Shown: positions 8,568-17,447 of the stretch, in pieces | Layout of the letters: each line of letters begins with the position of its first letter | Numbering within the stretch: position 1 is the first letter of the stretch | From: Planctomicrobium piriforme | GTDB taxonomy: Bacteria > Planctomycetota > Planctomycetia > Pirellulales > UBA1268 | Direction of reading: 5' to 3' | DNA: 38,130 nucleotides | Assembly (NCBI GenBank): GCA_945869735.1 | Contig: CAMBPQ010000027.1 | Span: forward strand, 1 to 38,130 | The notes under the pieces: model-generated | Told to the model about the DNA's origin: nothing | Database searches by the model: none | The model's input: the letters and a program-made list of their open reading frames with translations, nothing else | Position numbers and translations under genes: made by a program

Positions 8568-8604
8568 CCGCCGGCCGTCCCGCGTGATGCGGGACGGCCG
8601 GCGG
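8568..8604. terminator. Perfect 16 bp hairpin between regulator and moaC
   Basis: ccgccggccgtcccgc at 8568-8583 pairs perfectly with 8589-8604 across a 5 nt loop. It lies between the end of the upstream regulator gene and the moaC start, both on the minus strand. There is no U-run on the minus strand, so it is only a weak candidate for an intrinsic terminator; it could also be an RNA-processing or attenuation hairpin. Confidence 0.5.
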
Positions 8605-8664
8605 TTTGGGGTTGGACACGGTATGGGGCGTCTGGAGGGCCGTCGATGGCCTACCAGACGGCAC

Positions 8665-9237
8665 TCACACCAACTCCTTGCGAGCTCCGATCAGCGTGCG
8701 GAGCCGCTCGGCGAGTAGGGCCACGTCGAAGGGCTTTTTGAAGCTCTCGTTGACATGGGCACGATCGATGGTGATCTGCGAACCGTCATCCGGCAGCAGA
8801 GCGATCACGATCGTGTCGGCGTACTCCGCGTTGCGACGGAGGTTTTGGCAGATCTGTTGGGCATCGATTCGACCGATCGAGTAGTCCACCACGATGCAGT
8901 CGGGGTGGAAGCTCTCGGCCTGGATGCCGGCCTCGAAGCCGCTGGCCGCGACCTGGATCTTGAACGATCGCTCGATCGGGAGCTGCTTCTTGAGGTTCTC
9001 GATCAGGAGCTGGTCCTGGCCGACAAACAGCACCTTCGCCATCGCCTCGTCCTCGAGGTCGCCCAGCGGCATGCCGTGCTCCTTGAGAAACTTGATCAAA
9101 TATTCCCGCGGAATGCGCCGGTCCTGACTGCCCGGGATGCGGTATCCCTTGAGGCGGCCGGAGTCGAACCACTTACTCACGGTACGCGGTGCGACCTTAC
9201 AGATTTTGGCGACCTGGCCTGTCGTGAAAACCTTCAT
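8665..9237 (-). CDS. Response regulator with excisionase-type HTH
   Basis: 190 aa. Residues 1-55 form a MerR/excisionase-like winged helix (FTTGQVAKICKVAPRTVSKW). Residues about 67-185 form a CheY-like receiver with the phospho-acceptor Asp118 in CIVVDYS and the conserved lysine in ESFKKPF near 168. The order is unusual, with DNA-binding first and receiver second; most response regulators are the other way round. The N-terminal acidic pocket seems reduced to one Asp (VGQDQ). No histidine kinase is adjacent, so it is an orphan. The start MKVFTTGQ was chosen by domain onset; ATG 9252 is 5 codons longer. A long gene-free region lies upstream. The targets are unknown. Confidence 0.85.
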   Translation of the reverse strand: MKVFTTGQVAKICKVAPRTVSKWFDSGRLKGYRIPGSQDRRIPREYLIKFLKEHGMPLGDLEDEAMAKVLFVGQDQLLIENLKKQLPIERSFKIQVAASGFEAGIQAESFHPDCIVVDYSIGRIDAQQICQNLRRNAEYADTIVIALLPDDGSQITIDRAHVNESFKKPFDVALLAERLRTLIGARKELV

Positions 9238-9766
9238 CGTTCGGGACTCCATTAAGATCTTTTGTGTCCGAAAATGTTCTGGCCAGTCCCGCCCCCTTTC
9301 GAGCGTCGGAACACAGCCCCCCTGACGCGGTTTGGCTTCGAGGGGACGCCCGCGTCGTCGAGCCCCTCGAAGGCCGGCCTGAGGCGCGGAGGGGGCTTGA
9401 GAAATCCGGCCCAACGGGCGAGCGTCCCTTGGGCAGGACGCCTCCCGAAGAAGGCCGTGACTCGCAGGATTCCCCCCCTGCACCACGTCGCGGTGTGGTT
9501 TCGGGATTTCACCCGGACACCTCCCCGACATGACCGTCCAAGAGAGTAGATCGAAAGATCGTGTCGTGAGACTTGAGCCGTTCTTCACGACCAGAGCGGT
9601 GGCACCACTCGACCGGTCTGTGACGACGGTGCCGAAATCAACAGAAAAGCAGTGTGGCTAGCGGTTTTCGGTGCCGGATCAGGAAGCGTCACCGCGTGAG
9701 CGGGATGGCTGCCCAGCGAGGCATCGGTCCCCACGGCTGACGCCGTTTGGGCCCCTGAGGGCAGCG
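9238..9766 (-). other. 529 bp gene-free, structured region between smc and the regulator
   Basis: No credible gene is seen. On the minus strand (as a leader of the regulator mRNA) it contains several hairpins: CGAGGGG...CCCCTCG around 9337-9368, GCGTCC...GGACGC around 9420-9445, and a segment GGGTGAAATCCCG followed by a CACC/GGTG hairpin around 9485-9520. GGGTGAAATnCCC resembles pieces of known riboswitches, but the rest of no known class is recognised. Confidence 0.4.
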
Positions 9767-12700
9767 CTATGCCGCCTTCGACGACGGTTGGGCCGCGGCC
9801 GCGGTCGACTCGAATCGCACGCTCACCCGTTTCGACACCCCCGACTCCTCCATCGTGACGCCATACAGCGTGGTGGCCGAGGCCATCGTCTTTTTCGAAT
9901 GCGTGACGACGATGAACTGGGTGGAGGAGAGAAAGTCGCGGAGCACACCCACAAACCGGTCGACGTTTGCCTCGTCGAGGGCGGCATCGACCTCGTCGAG
10001 CACGCAGAAGGGGCTCGGCCGCGACTTGAAGATGGCGAGGAGCAGGGCGACGCAGGTCATCGTCTTCTCGCCGCCGGATAAGAGGGAGATGCTTCGTGGC
10101 TCCTTGCCCGGCGGACGGGCGACGATCTCGACCGAGGTCTCCAAGAGGTCAACCCCCGGCTCCAGGACGATGTCGGCCTGACCGCCGCCGAAGACCCGCT
10201 CGAAGAGGTCGCGGAAATAACCGCGGACCGTCTCGATCGTCTCGCCGAGGAGCCGGCGGCTTTCGTCGTCGATTCGGGCGATAAGCTGCTCGATCGATTC
10301 CTTGGCTCCGGTGACGTCGGCGAGCTGGGCCTCGAGCGTTGCGAGCCGCTCCGCCAGTTCCTCCGACTCCTTGAGTGCCTCCATGTTGACCGACGTCATC
10401 GAAGCCAGCTTCCGGCGGAGTTCCTCGATTCGCGCTTCCAGTTCAGCCCGGTCATCCGGCACCGGTTCGGTATCGTCGGTGGCCATGGGCTCGACGGCGA
10501 CGGCGTCTCCATCGATATCGATGTCGTATTCGTCGCGGATCCGCTCGACGATCCGGGCCCGCTGATGCCGTGTCTCGCCCGCGTCGAGTTCGAGGGCATG
10601 CACCCGCTCCGAGAGCCGGGTCGCCGCGGCCCGCGTGTCGTCGATGGCGGCCGTCGCGCGGCGGCGGGTGGCGTCGAGGCGGTCGGTCTCATCAGCGAGT
10701 AGGGCGAGCGCCGCCACCGATTGCTCTTCCGCCCAGGCCGCTTCGGCGAGTGCCGAGGTGGCTGCGAGGACGTCGAGTTCGTAGGCGGCAAGCCTGATGC
10801 GGGCCTGCCCAAGCCGGTCGAGGGCCGCGGTGACGTCGGACTGCCGGGCGGTGCGGGCCGATTCACAAGCCGTCACCGCGTCACGACAGCGGGCAATCTT
10901 CTCGGCGGTGGCCGCCTGTTCGACCCGTAGCCGATGCATCTCGTCGAGGGCTTCCCCCCGGTTTTGTTCGACCGCGTCGATCGCCATGCGACACCGGTCG
11001 ACTTCGGCGGTGGCCGCCTCGACCGCGCCGACGATTGCTGCGACACCCGCGCGGGCGGTCTCGGCGGCGGTCACGGTGGCGGCTGCCTGTTGGTCGGCGG
11101 CCCGGGCCTGGCGTTCGGCGACGGCGATAGACTCGTCGGCTGCGTGGTGGTCGCGGATGACGCGTGAGAGTTCGGCCTTGGACGAGGCGATCGTTTCGGC
11201 GGCCTGCTGCCGGCGCGCGGTGGCCCGGGTGATCTCCTCGTCGCCGGCCCCGATCAGCTTCTGTAGCCGCTCGAGCTGCAGCTGCGCGGCATCGACCGTG
11301 CGGGCGAGGTCGATGTGCCGTTGTTCGAGTGCCCGGAGTTCGCTCCGGCGGGCCACCAGTCCGGCGGACGCCGCGGGCGAGCCGATCGCGAACTGCCCGT
11401 CGTTGGTCAGACTGATGCCGTCCCGCGTGAGAAATAGCGTCTCTCGGGGAGCGGCTGGGATCAACGGAAGTGCGTGCTCTATCCGATCCACGACCCAGAC
11501 CCTACCGAAGAGCTTCCGCAGGAGTGATGCTTCGTCGTCGGTTCGCTCGACCGCAGAACCCTCGAGAAGCAGCCGGTCGAGCCGACCCACGATGCCGGGA
11601 TGGGAGGGTGGCTCGAAAAGCTCCGGCTCGCGGAGCCGCTCCGCTGCAAGGAAGCCGATGCGGCCGCCGGCGGCGAGCACGCCGGTGGCGTCGGTCCCGG
11701 TGGCCCAGTCTGCGTGCCAGCTCACGGCGGCGTCGAGCGAATCGACGACGAGGCTTTGGCCGAGTTCGCCGAGCGCGAGGTCAACGAGCGGCGCCCACTC
11801 GACGCCGGCGACGACGAGATCGGCGAGCACCCCAGTGAATCCGGGGATCGTCGCCGCGCCTTCCGCGAGCAGTTTCCTCGCGGCATCCGACACGCCCTCC
11901 TGCCGGGCGACCATCTCGCGGAGCATGCCGAGCCGCTCGCGGCAGGCCTCAAACGCGGACTTCCATCCGGTCAGGTCGTGCCAGGCTCCCTGCAGCGCTG
12001 CTTTCGCATCCCGCTGGGACGTCTCGAGCGTTTCGAGTTCACCGGTCGCGGAGGTCAGGCGGCCCTCGAGCGAGAGCAGATGCCCCTCGCAGGCGGCCCG
12101 CGATTCACCGAGCACCGCCTGGCGTTGGCGGGCGGCGGTCGACGCGAGCCTGGCGGCGGCGGCCGCGGCACGAGCGTCGGCAGCCCGGCTCGCTGCACGG
12201 TCGTGCTCCGTCTCGAGCCGCAGATGCCGGTGTCGCAGTTCCTCAAGCGCGGTCGTGGCGTCTACCAATACCATCCGGGCGGTGGCGGCATCGTCGTGCG
12301 TGCCGGCCGCCGCGAACTCGCAGACCGAGAGCCTCTGCTCCAGATCGGCGAGCGTGGCGGCCATGGCTGCGGCAGCCGCGTGTGCCGTCGCCAGCAGCGT
12401 TGCGGCCTCGCGCTCAGAACAGACCGTAGCGGCGAGGCTCGTTGTCGCCCGATCGAGATCCGCGTCGAACTCCGCACGCCGACTGCGATGCAGGGCCGCG
12501 GTCGCCTCGGCGGCCGCCGACCGCTGGATGTCTGCTGCCGCGAGTGAGCGGGTCGTCGTGAGCATCGGCTGGAGGGATTCGGCGGTCGTTGTCACCGCCG
12601 CCGCCTCGGCTGCGGCTGCGGCCGCCCGCGTTTCATTGTCACCAAGGGCCGCCCGGGCGTCGGCCAGCGCCGTCTCGACGTCGGCAATGGCGGCGTCGAC

Positions 12701-13411
12701 GCCTGACAGGTCGCGGGTCGCGGCGGCGACTCGGAACGTGCGGAGTCGATCCTGCATCGTCTTCCAGCGTCGCGCCCGAGTTGCCTGATGACGCACGGTC
12801 TCGAGGCGGCTAGCCACCTCGCCGACGATGTCGGCCAGCCGTTGCCGGTTTTGCTCAGCCCGCTCCAGCCGTCGGAGAGCCTCGCCCCGACGGGTGCGAA
12901 ACTTCGTGATGCCCGCCGCCTCCTCAAACACCGCCCGCCGGTCGCGGCCCGAGGCCACCAGGAGCGCGTCGACGCGGCCCTGCTCGATGACGCTGTAGGC
13001 CTCGGTGGCGGCTCCAGTGCCGGAGAAGAGTTCACGGATGTCGCGAAGCCTGGCCGGTTCGCCGTTGACGAGGTATTCACTCTCACCATTGCGGTATACC
13101 CGCCGGGAGATTCGTACCTCCTCGCCCTGCGCGGGGAGTTGCCGCGCAGTGTTGTCGAAGACGAGCGACACCTCGGCCATGTTGAGCGGCTTCCGCGCTG
13201 CCGAACCGGCGAAGATGACGTCGGTCATCTCCTTGCCGCGGAGGCTACGGACCGACTGCTCGCCGAGCACCCATTTGATCGCATCAACGACGTTCGACTT
13301 GCCCGAGCCGTTGGGCCCCACCACGACGGTGATGCCGGGGGGGAACTCGAAGCGCGTGCGATCGGCGAAGCTCTTGAAGCCGAAGAGTTCTAGGGCTGTG
13401 AGCCGCGTCAT
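9767..13411 (-). CDS. smc: Chromosome partition ATPase SMC
   Basis: 1214 aa, normal for bacterial SMC, the condensin core that organises and segregates chromosomes with ScpA/ScpB. The Walker A GPNGSGKS is at 32-39. Long heptad coiled coils flank a hinge at roughly 500-640 (region GFTGVLADLVVAGVEWAPL). The ABC signature LSGGEK is near 1110 and Walker B FCVLDEVDAALDEANVDRF near 1135. The coiled coils are extremely rich in Ala, Arg, Asp and Glu, which produces a long spurious open frame on the other strand. The start MTRLTALELFGFKSF fits the family and its ATG overlaps the stop of the upstream lipoprotein gene by 4 bp (ATGA), so the two are coupled. Confidence 0.97.
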   Translation of the reverse strand: MTRLTALELFGFKSFADRTRFEFPPGITVVVGPNGSGKSNVVDAIKWVLGEQSVRSLRGKEMTDVIFAGSAARKPLNMAEVSLVFDNTARQLPAQGEEVRISRRVYRNGESEYLVNGEPARLRDIRELFSGTGAATEAYSVIEQGRVDALLVASGRDRRAVFEEAAGITKFRTRRGEALRRLERAEQNRQRLADIVGEVASRLETVRHQATRARRWKTMQDRLRTFRVAAATRDLSGVDAAIADVETALADARAALGDNETRAAAAAAEAAAVTTTAESLQPMLTTTRSLAAADIQRSAAAEATAALHRSRRAEFDADLDRATTSLAATVCSEREAATLLATAHAAAAAMAATLADLEQRLSVCEFAAAGTHDDAATARMVLVDATTALEELRHRHLRLETEHDRAASRAADARAAAAAARLASTAARQRQAVLGESRAACEGHLLSLEGRLTSATGELETLETSQRDAKAALQGAWHDLTGWKSAFEACRERLGMLREMVARQEGVSDAARKLLAEGAATIPGFTGVLADLVVAGVEWAPLVDLALGELGQSLVVDSLDAAVSWHADWATGTDATGVLAAGGRIGFLAAERLREPELFEPPSHPGIVGRLDRLLLEGSAVERTDDEASLLRKLFGRVWVVDRIEHALPLIPAAPRETLFLTRDGISLTNDGQFAIGSPAASAGLVARRSELRALEQRHIDLARTVDAAQLQLERLQKLIGAGDEEITRATARRQQAAETIASSKAELSRVIRDHHAADESIAVAERQARAADQQAAATVTAAETARAGVAAIVGAVEAATAEVDRCRMAIDAVEQNRGEALDEMHRLRVEQAATAEKIARCRDAVTACESARTARQSDVTAALDRLGQARIRLAAYELDVLAATSALAEAAWAEEQSVAALALLADETDRLDATRRRATAAIDDTRAAATRLSERVHALELDAGETRHQRARIVERIRDEYDIDIDGDAVAVEPMATDDTEPVPDDRAELEARIEELRRKLASMTSVNMEALKESEELAERLATLEAQLADVTGAKESIEQLIARIDDESRRLLGETIETVRGYFRDLFERVFGGGQADIVLEPGVDLLETSVEIVARPPGKEPRSISLLSGGEKTMTCVALLLAIFKSRPSPFCVLDEVDAALDEANVDRFVGVLRDFLSSTQFIVVTHSKKTMASATTLYGVTMEESGVSKRVSVRFESTAAAAQPSSKAA

Positions 13412-15162
13412 GCGGAATCGTCAGCCTCGCGATCCTCGTCATCCGCCGTCGGTGGATCGTCGGTGACTTCGGGGATGTCGCGGGTGCGTGCTGACGCCTC
13501 TTGGTGGATCGTCGGTCGGCCGTCGAGTTCGTCGGGCAGCGCGTCGAAGGCCAGCCGGCTGGCGAGGCCCCGGCCCGCGTTCGCCTGCTGCAGAAACTGG
13601 ATCGCGTCGGCGTAGGCCCCGCCGAGCTCGATGATCGCCCGCACGATCGAATCAGCCCCGGCCGGTACCTCGATCTGCTGGTCGGACTGCCCGGGTATGA
13701 AACGGCTCACCGTGGCCGTGCCCCCGTCGACGACGACGACGATCGACGTGCCGGCCTCTGCCCGCAGTCCGTCCGCCACGGGGTGCTCGGTGCCGAAGAA
13801 TACGAACTCGGGTCGGATGCTCCGAGTGGCGTGCACGAGCGGCGGGCCCTCCACGTCGAGGACGTGCATCGAGCAGGCGTCGCCGAGCCTTTCACCACGG
13901 ACCAACGGCAGATCGGGATCCATCCGCCAGAGCGCGCGGAACGCACCGTAACGGGTTTCGGCACTGCGGCTGGCAAGCAGCGTCTGTAGCGCGTCGACGC
14001 CATTGGCGTCGTCGAGCACGGTCAGGGCCGCGAGCGCCGCGGGCCGCGCACTCCGCAGGCTCGTCGCGGCCTCCGCGAGTTGGGGAGCCGCCACCGACTC
14101 TCCGAGATAGGCGAGCGCCTCGGCGGCCGCGAAGCGGATTTCGCCATCCTTCGACTCGAGCGCCTTACGAAGCGCGGGGATCGCCTCTTTGCCGATCGCC
14201 TCCAGTCGCAGGGCGGCGGACGGCGCCGTGATCGGATCGGTCAGCTGACGTTCGAGGAGTTGCAGTCGGGCGTGCCGTCCGCCAGGCGGCTCGATCACCG
14301 CGATGTTCTGGACCACGCAGATGTAGCGGCCGAGATTGTGACGATAAATGGGGGGCACCTCGAGTGCGATGTAGCGGTCCGTCTGGGGATTCGCGACGCC
14401 CCGCTTGACCCCCTTGATCACGGCGTGAAAGCGGCGGTTGATCCAGTCGCCCAGCCGCTTCGACATTGCAAAGGAGCGATGGTCGGCGGCGAGGACGAGT
14501 CCCATGTCACGATCCCGAAGGGCGACGCCCCCACCCAGCACGCGGGCGCGGATCTTCGACTTGGAGTCGAGCGTGCCACCCGACACGGGGTCGACGAGCA
14601 GCGGCCCCGTGCCGATACCGAGTTCGTGTCCGTCGCGGATCGTGTTGCCGATGACCGCCATCTCCGCCAGCCGCGTCTCCATCAGCCAGCCGCCGGCGAG
14701 GCTCATGGTGTCGTTGTCGGCTGGCACTTCCACGTAGATATCGAAGCGGTCGCCCTTGCGGACGCCAGCCGGCAGGTAGCCGTGCACCCAGCTCAGTGAC
14801 GTCGAGGGGGAGGCGAGCAGTGCGGCCGGCTCGACGACACCCCGTGCCTGCATGTCGGCCAGCAGCGTCTGCCGTTGCGGGCCCGGGGGCGGATCGCTGC
14901 CGGTGTCCGCCAGCCCCGTGATCAGGGCGGGCCTCTCGATCCGTTTGGCGTTGAGCCCCCAGGGAGCCGTGTAGTCGCCGACGAGTTTGGTGTCGGCCTC
15001 GAGATGGGCCAGCGCCTCGATCTCGGGGCTCTGGCTGCGGATGGCCGGTCCGGCGCAGCCGACGGTCAGGACGATGACGAGGCCAAGGACGACTATCGTC
15101 AAGCCGGGTATCGGTATGGGTAACCATCGCAGGCCCAGTGTCGGATGGCGTCGCTTGCGCAT
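13408..15162 (-). CDS. Lipoprotein with FlgI (P-ring)-like domain and HEAT repeats
   Basis: 584 aa. A basic N-terminus and hydrophobic segment end in the lipobox LTVGC with Cys36 as the predicted lipidation site, so an envelope location is likely. The region around 110-180 (GVRKGDRFDIYVEVPADNDT, then SLAGGWLMETRL and GPLLVDP) resembles the flagellar P-ring protein FlgI. The middle (about 315-430) carries HEAT-type helical repeats such as LGKEAIPALRKAL-like units. The C-terminus is acidic (DDPPTADDEDREADDSA). No flagellar gene is nearby, so it need not be part of a flagellum. The stop overlaps the smc start by 4 bp. The function is unknown; a structural envelope protein is the safest reading. 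Confidence 0.75.
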   Translation of the reverse strand: MRKRRHPTLGLRWLPIPIPGLTIVVLGLVIVLTVGCAGPAIRSQSPEIEALAHLEADTKLVGDYTAPWGLNAKRIERPALITGLADTGSDPPPGPQRQTLLADMQARGVVEPAALLASPSTSLSWVHGYLPAGVRKGDRFDIYVEVPADNDTMSLAGGWLMETRLAEMAVIGNTIRDGHELGIGTGPLLVDPVSGGTLDSKSKIRARVLGGGVALRDRDMGLVLAADHRSFAMSKRLGDWINRRFHAVIKGVKRGVANPQTDRYIALEVPPIYRHNLGRYICVVQNIAVIEPPGGRHARLQLLERQLTDPITAPSAALRLEAIGKEAIPALRKALESKDGEIRFAAAEALAYLGESVAAPQLAEAATSLRSARPAALAALTVLDDANGVDALQTLLASRSAETRYGAFRALWRMDPDLPLVRGERLGDACSMHVLDVEGPPLVHATRSIRPEFVFFGTEHPVADGLRAEAGTSIVVVVDGGTATVSRFIPGQSDQQIEVPAGADSIVRAIIELGGAYADAIQFLQQANAGRGLASRLAFDALPDELDGRPTIHQEASARTRDIPEVTDDPPTADDEDREADDSA

Positions 15163-15431
15163 GACAGATGGTGGGTCCGGGGACGGTGCGGATACGCAGC
15201 CGGCGGCTGCGTGACACGGGTGAAACCGGGGTGGGAAAGTAGGTGGTCGCCACCGCGCGGGTCAAGGGTGCTTTCGGTTTGGCTGGGCCCGCGATTTTGC
15301 GACGCACCCCTTCAGAACGTCGCGATGAACGCGCTTGCCCGGCTACCCGGTGCCTGCTACCGTCCGCCCCCGCGCTGGGTAATCCCGGCTTCCACCGCAG
15401 ACCCCGCGAGTCCACCACGGAGCGATTTACC

Positions 15432-15938
15432 GTGACGGCGATTTTCAACAACGGCCTTGGCATCCACGTTCGCTGGATGATCCGCAGGGATATGTCCGAG
15501 GTCATCGGCATCGAACAACAGGCCTTCGAGTTTCCCTGGTCGGAGGAGGATTTCACCCGCTGCCTCCGGCAGCGGAACTGCATCGGCATGGTGGCCGAAC
15601 TCGCCGACTCGGTCGTCGCCTTCATGATCTACGAGTTGCATCGTTCGCGGCTGCACATGCTGAACTTCGCCGTGACGCGGTCGCACCGCCGGCTGGGCAT
15701 CGGTACCCAGATGATGGAGAAACTGGTCGGCAAACTGACGCCCGACCGCCGGGGCCGCATTCTCCTCGAGGTCCGCGAAACGAACCTCCCAGCGCAACTC
15801 TTCTTTAGGTCGCTGGGCTTCCTCGCGACTTCCGTCCTCAAGGACTTCTACCAAGACTCGACTGAAGACGCCTATCTCATGCAGTACGCCCTCGAGACGG
15901 GTGTCATGGCACAGCCGCAGCGGCGGCTGGCGGGCTAG
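15432..15938 (+). CDS. rimI: GNAT acetyltransferase, RimI family
   Basis: 168 aa. It probably acetylates the N-terminal alanine of ribosomal protein S18 using acetyl-CoA. The GNAT fold is clear: FEFPWSEEDF near the start, the acetyl-CoA-binding R-R-x-G-x-G motif (RSHRRLGIGTQM), and the late ETNLPAQLFFRSLGF motif typical of RimI. GTG 15432 was chosen because GGAG lies 9 nt upstream; ATG 15477 would lose 15 residues. It is divergent from the lipoprotein-smc operon across 269 bp in which no other gene is seen. Repeat B1 follows 12 bp after the stop. Confidence 0.88.
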   Translation: MTAIFNNGLGIHVRWMIRRDMSEVIGIEQQAFEFPWSEEDFTRCLRQRNCIGMVAELADSVVAFMIYELHRSRLHMLNFAVTRSHRRLGIGTQMMEKLVGKLTPDRRGRILLEVRETNLPAQLFFRSLGFLATSVLKDFYQDSTEDAYLMQYALETGVMAQPQRRLAG

Positions 15939-15950
15939 CTCGGGGCCTTC

Positions 15951-16080
15951 AAGAAGCCCGGAGCGCCAGCGATGGGAATCCGGGTGGCGACCTCGTTGGT
16001 GGAGTGCGATGGGGTGGTGGTCGTCTTCTCCGCGCTCGCGCTTGGGGCTTCCTGTCGGAGGTGGTCAAGCGAGGTGCGTG
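15951..16080 (+). repeat. Dispersed repeat B, copy B1
   Basis: The left arm aagaagcccggagcgccagc (15951-15970) and the right arm cgcgctcgcgcttggggctt (16031-16050) are imperfect inverted copies of each other. The right arm continues into cctgtcggagg. The same two-arm layout recurs at 37798-37920. The copy sits between the rimI stop and the end of the convergent ATP-grasp gene. Confidence 0.7.
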
Positions 16081-16094
16081 CTGGCGGGAAAAGG

Positions 16095-17384
16095 CTACGG
16101 TGCGCGGCACGTGGCATTGGAACTGGCGGCGAAGAGTTGCCGGAGCAGGCTGACGCGCCGCTGCAGGATCGCGAGCGAACGGGCTGCGGTCTCCGCGCGG
16201 GCGAAGACCGTGAGGATCGGCGCCCCCGGCGGGATCAGACTGCCGGGTCGCGGGATGTCGGCGATCGCCGATACGCCGTCGGCGTCTGACCACTCTGCCG
16301 TCGCCGACTCGAGCCAGCCCGCCGGAATCACGACGTCGCCTCGACGGCGGGAGGCGAAGATGACCGCCTTCGACCAGCTCGTCTGTCCGCGAGCGGCTTC
16401 ATGCTGACCTCGGGGCGGGCCCACCCAGTCGCACGCGGCGAGATGGGCAGCGGCGAGCGACTCGCCGGTGGCACGCTCGACGAGTTCCATGGAGGCGGTG
16501 GGCCGGGGATTCACCTCGATCACGTGCACGTCGCCGCGGGCGTCGATCACCACGTCGATGTTGAACAGGCCGACGAGGCCGAAGGTCGCGGCCAGCGCCA
16601 CGCCCAGCCGCTCGAGCGTCGCACGGAGCGGGGCGTCGACACGATCGAGCGGCACGCCGACCGATCCGCAGTAGGCGAATGGACGCGCGCCGCACCACCG
16701 TCTGCCGACAAGTTGGTGACTCGTGCCAATCAGCCGGCAGCAATGAGGACCGGCCACGAAGGCCGCCGACCACGGATCGCCAGCGATGAACCGCTGCCAG
16801 ACGCGGCCGACGGTAATCTGCGCCGTGCCCCCGCGCCATCGCGAAATGCCCCGTCCTCCCGCGCTCGCGATCGGCTTCACGACAAACGAGCCGTCGTGCG
16901 GCAGGCCGACCGGATCGGCAAACGTCTCGGGAAATGATCCGCCCGCGGTGCGGATCGCAGCGGCGAGTCGGCTAGGATCGCGGGCCGCAGTCACCGACGC
17001 TGCCGAGCAACCGGCGACCGGCCGCTTGCGGGCGATCGCCTCGATGATCGCGGGATGATTCTCGATTGCGCCGGTGTAGACGCACGGCCCCGGTGGGCAC
17101 GCGGCGATCGCCACCGGCAGCCCATGCGGATAGCCCAGACCAGCCGGCACGCGGATCACATCGACCGCAGCGCGTTGGAGGTCGACGTCGCCAAACAAGT
17201 CAGCCGCGTGGACGGCCCAGCCGGCACGGCAGGCCGACTCCGCAAAGGCCCTCGTGCTGGCTCCCACGACGATGACGGCTGGCCGGTCACACACGCGTGG
17301 GACAGAGAGGCCGCGGGCGTCGTGCATGGTCGCGCGGCCACCGGGCCGCTCCTCTGTGAAATCCTTGTTGAAAATCACGGCCAT
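16095..17384 (-). CDS. ATP-grasp protein of the H4MPT island (OrfY-like)
   Basis: 429 aa. The N-terminus AVIVVGASTRAFAESACRAG is a Rossmann-like pre-ATP-grasp segment. ATP-grasp lysine and glycine-rich loops follow (GSFVVKPIASAGGRGISRW), then the metal/ATP-binding NIDVVIDARGDVHVIEVNPR. Such proteins form C-N or C-O ligations through acyl-phosphates. ATP-grasp genes of this kind accompany H4MPT genes in methylotrophic bacteria, where a role in cofactor synthesis is supposed; the substrate is unknown. It is divergent from fae with 63 bp between starts. ATG 17384 has GGAAAG upstream; ATG 17327 is a shorter alternative, nearer to the domain onset. Confidence 0.8.
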   Translation of the reverse strand: MAVIFNKDFTEERPGGRATMHDARGLSVPRVCDRPAVIVVGASTRAFAESACRAGWAVHAADLFGDVDLQRAAVDVIRVPAGLGYPHGLPVAIAACPPGPCVYTGAIENHPAIIEAIARKRPVAGCSAASVTAARDPSRLAAAIRTAGGSFPETFADPVGLPHDGSFVVKPIASAGGRGISRWRGGTAQITVGRVWQRFIAGDPWSAAFVAGPHCCRLIGTSHQLVGRRWCGARPFAYCGSVGVPLDRVDAPLRATLERLGVALAATFGLVGLFNIDVVIDARGDVHVIEVNPRPTASMELVERATGESLAAAHLAACDWVGPPRGQHEAARGQTSWSKAVIFASRRRGDVVIPAGWLESATAEWSDADGVSAIADIPRPGSLIPPGAPILTVFARAETAARSLAILQRRVSLLRQLFAASSNATCRAP

Positions 17385-17392
17385 GGTATTCT
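17365..17392 (+). promoter_or_regulatory. Possible fae promoter
   Basis: TTGTTG (17365-17370) and TATTCT (17387-17392) are spaced by 16 nt and would start transcription about 50 nt before fae. It overlaps the start of the divergent ATP-grasp gene, so the two genes could share a regulatory region. This is a motif match only. Confidence 0.35.
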
Positions 17393-17447
17393 TTCCGGTC
17401 GTTTCCCGCGGTTACAGTTCTCGGTCCTTCTATTGGAGAAGTCGTCT

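Noticed and set aside
9470-9520. FMN or cobalamin riboswitch before the regulator
   Set aside because: Only a short GGGTGAAATCCC-like segment matches; the other conserved stems of those classes are missing and the downstream gene is not a vitamin gene.
10797-12788. A 663-codon Ser/Ala/Arg-rich open frame on the plus strand
   Set aside because: It is the complement of the SMC coiled coils; the composition follows directly from the Ala/Asp/Glu/Arg codons on the other strand.
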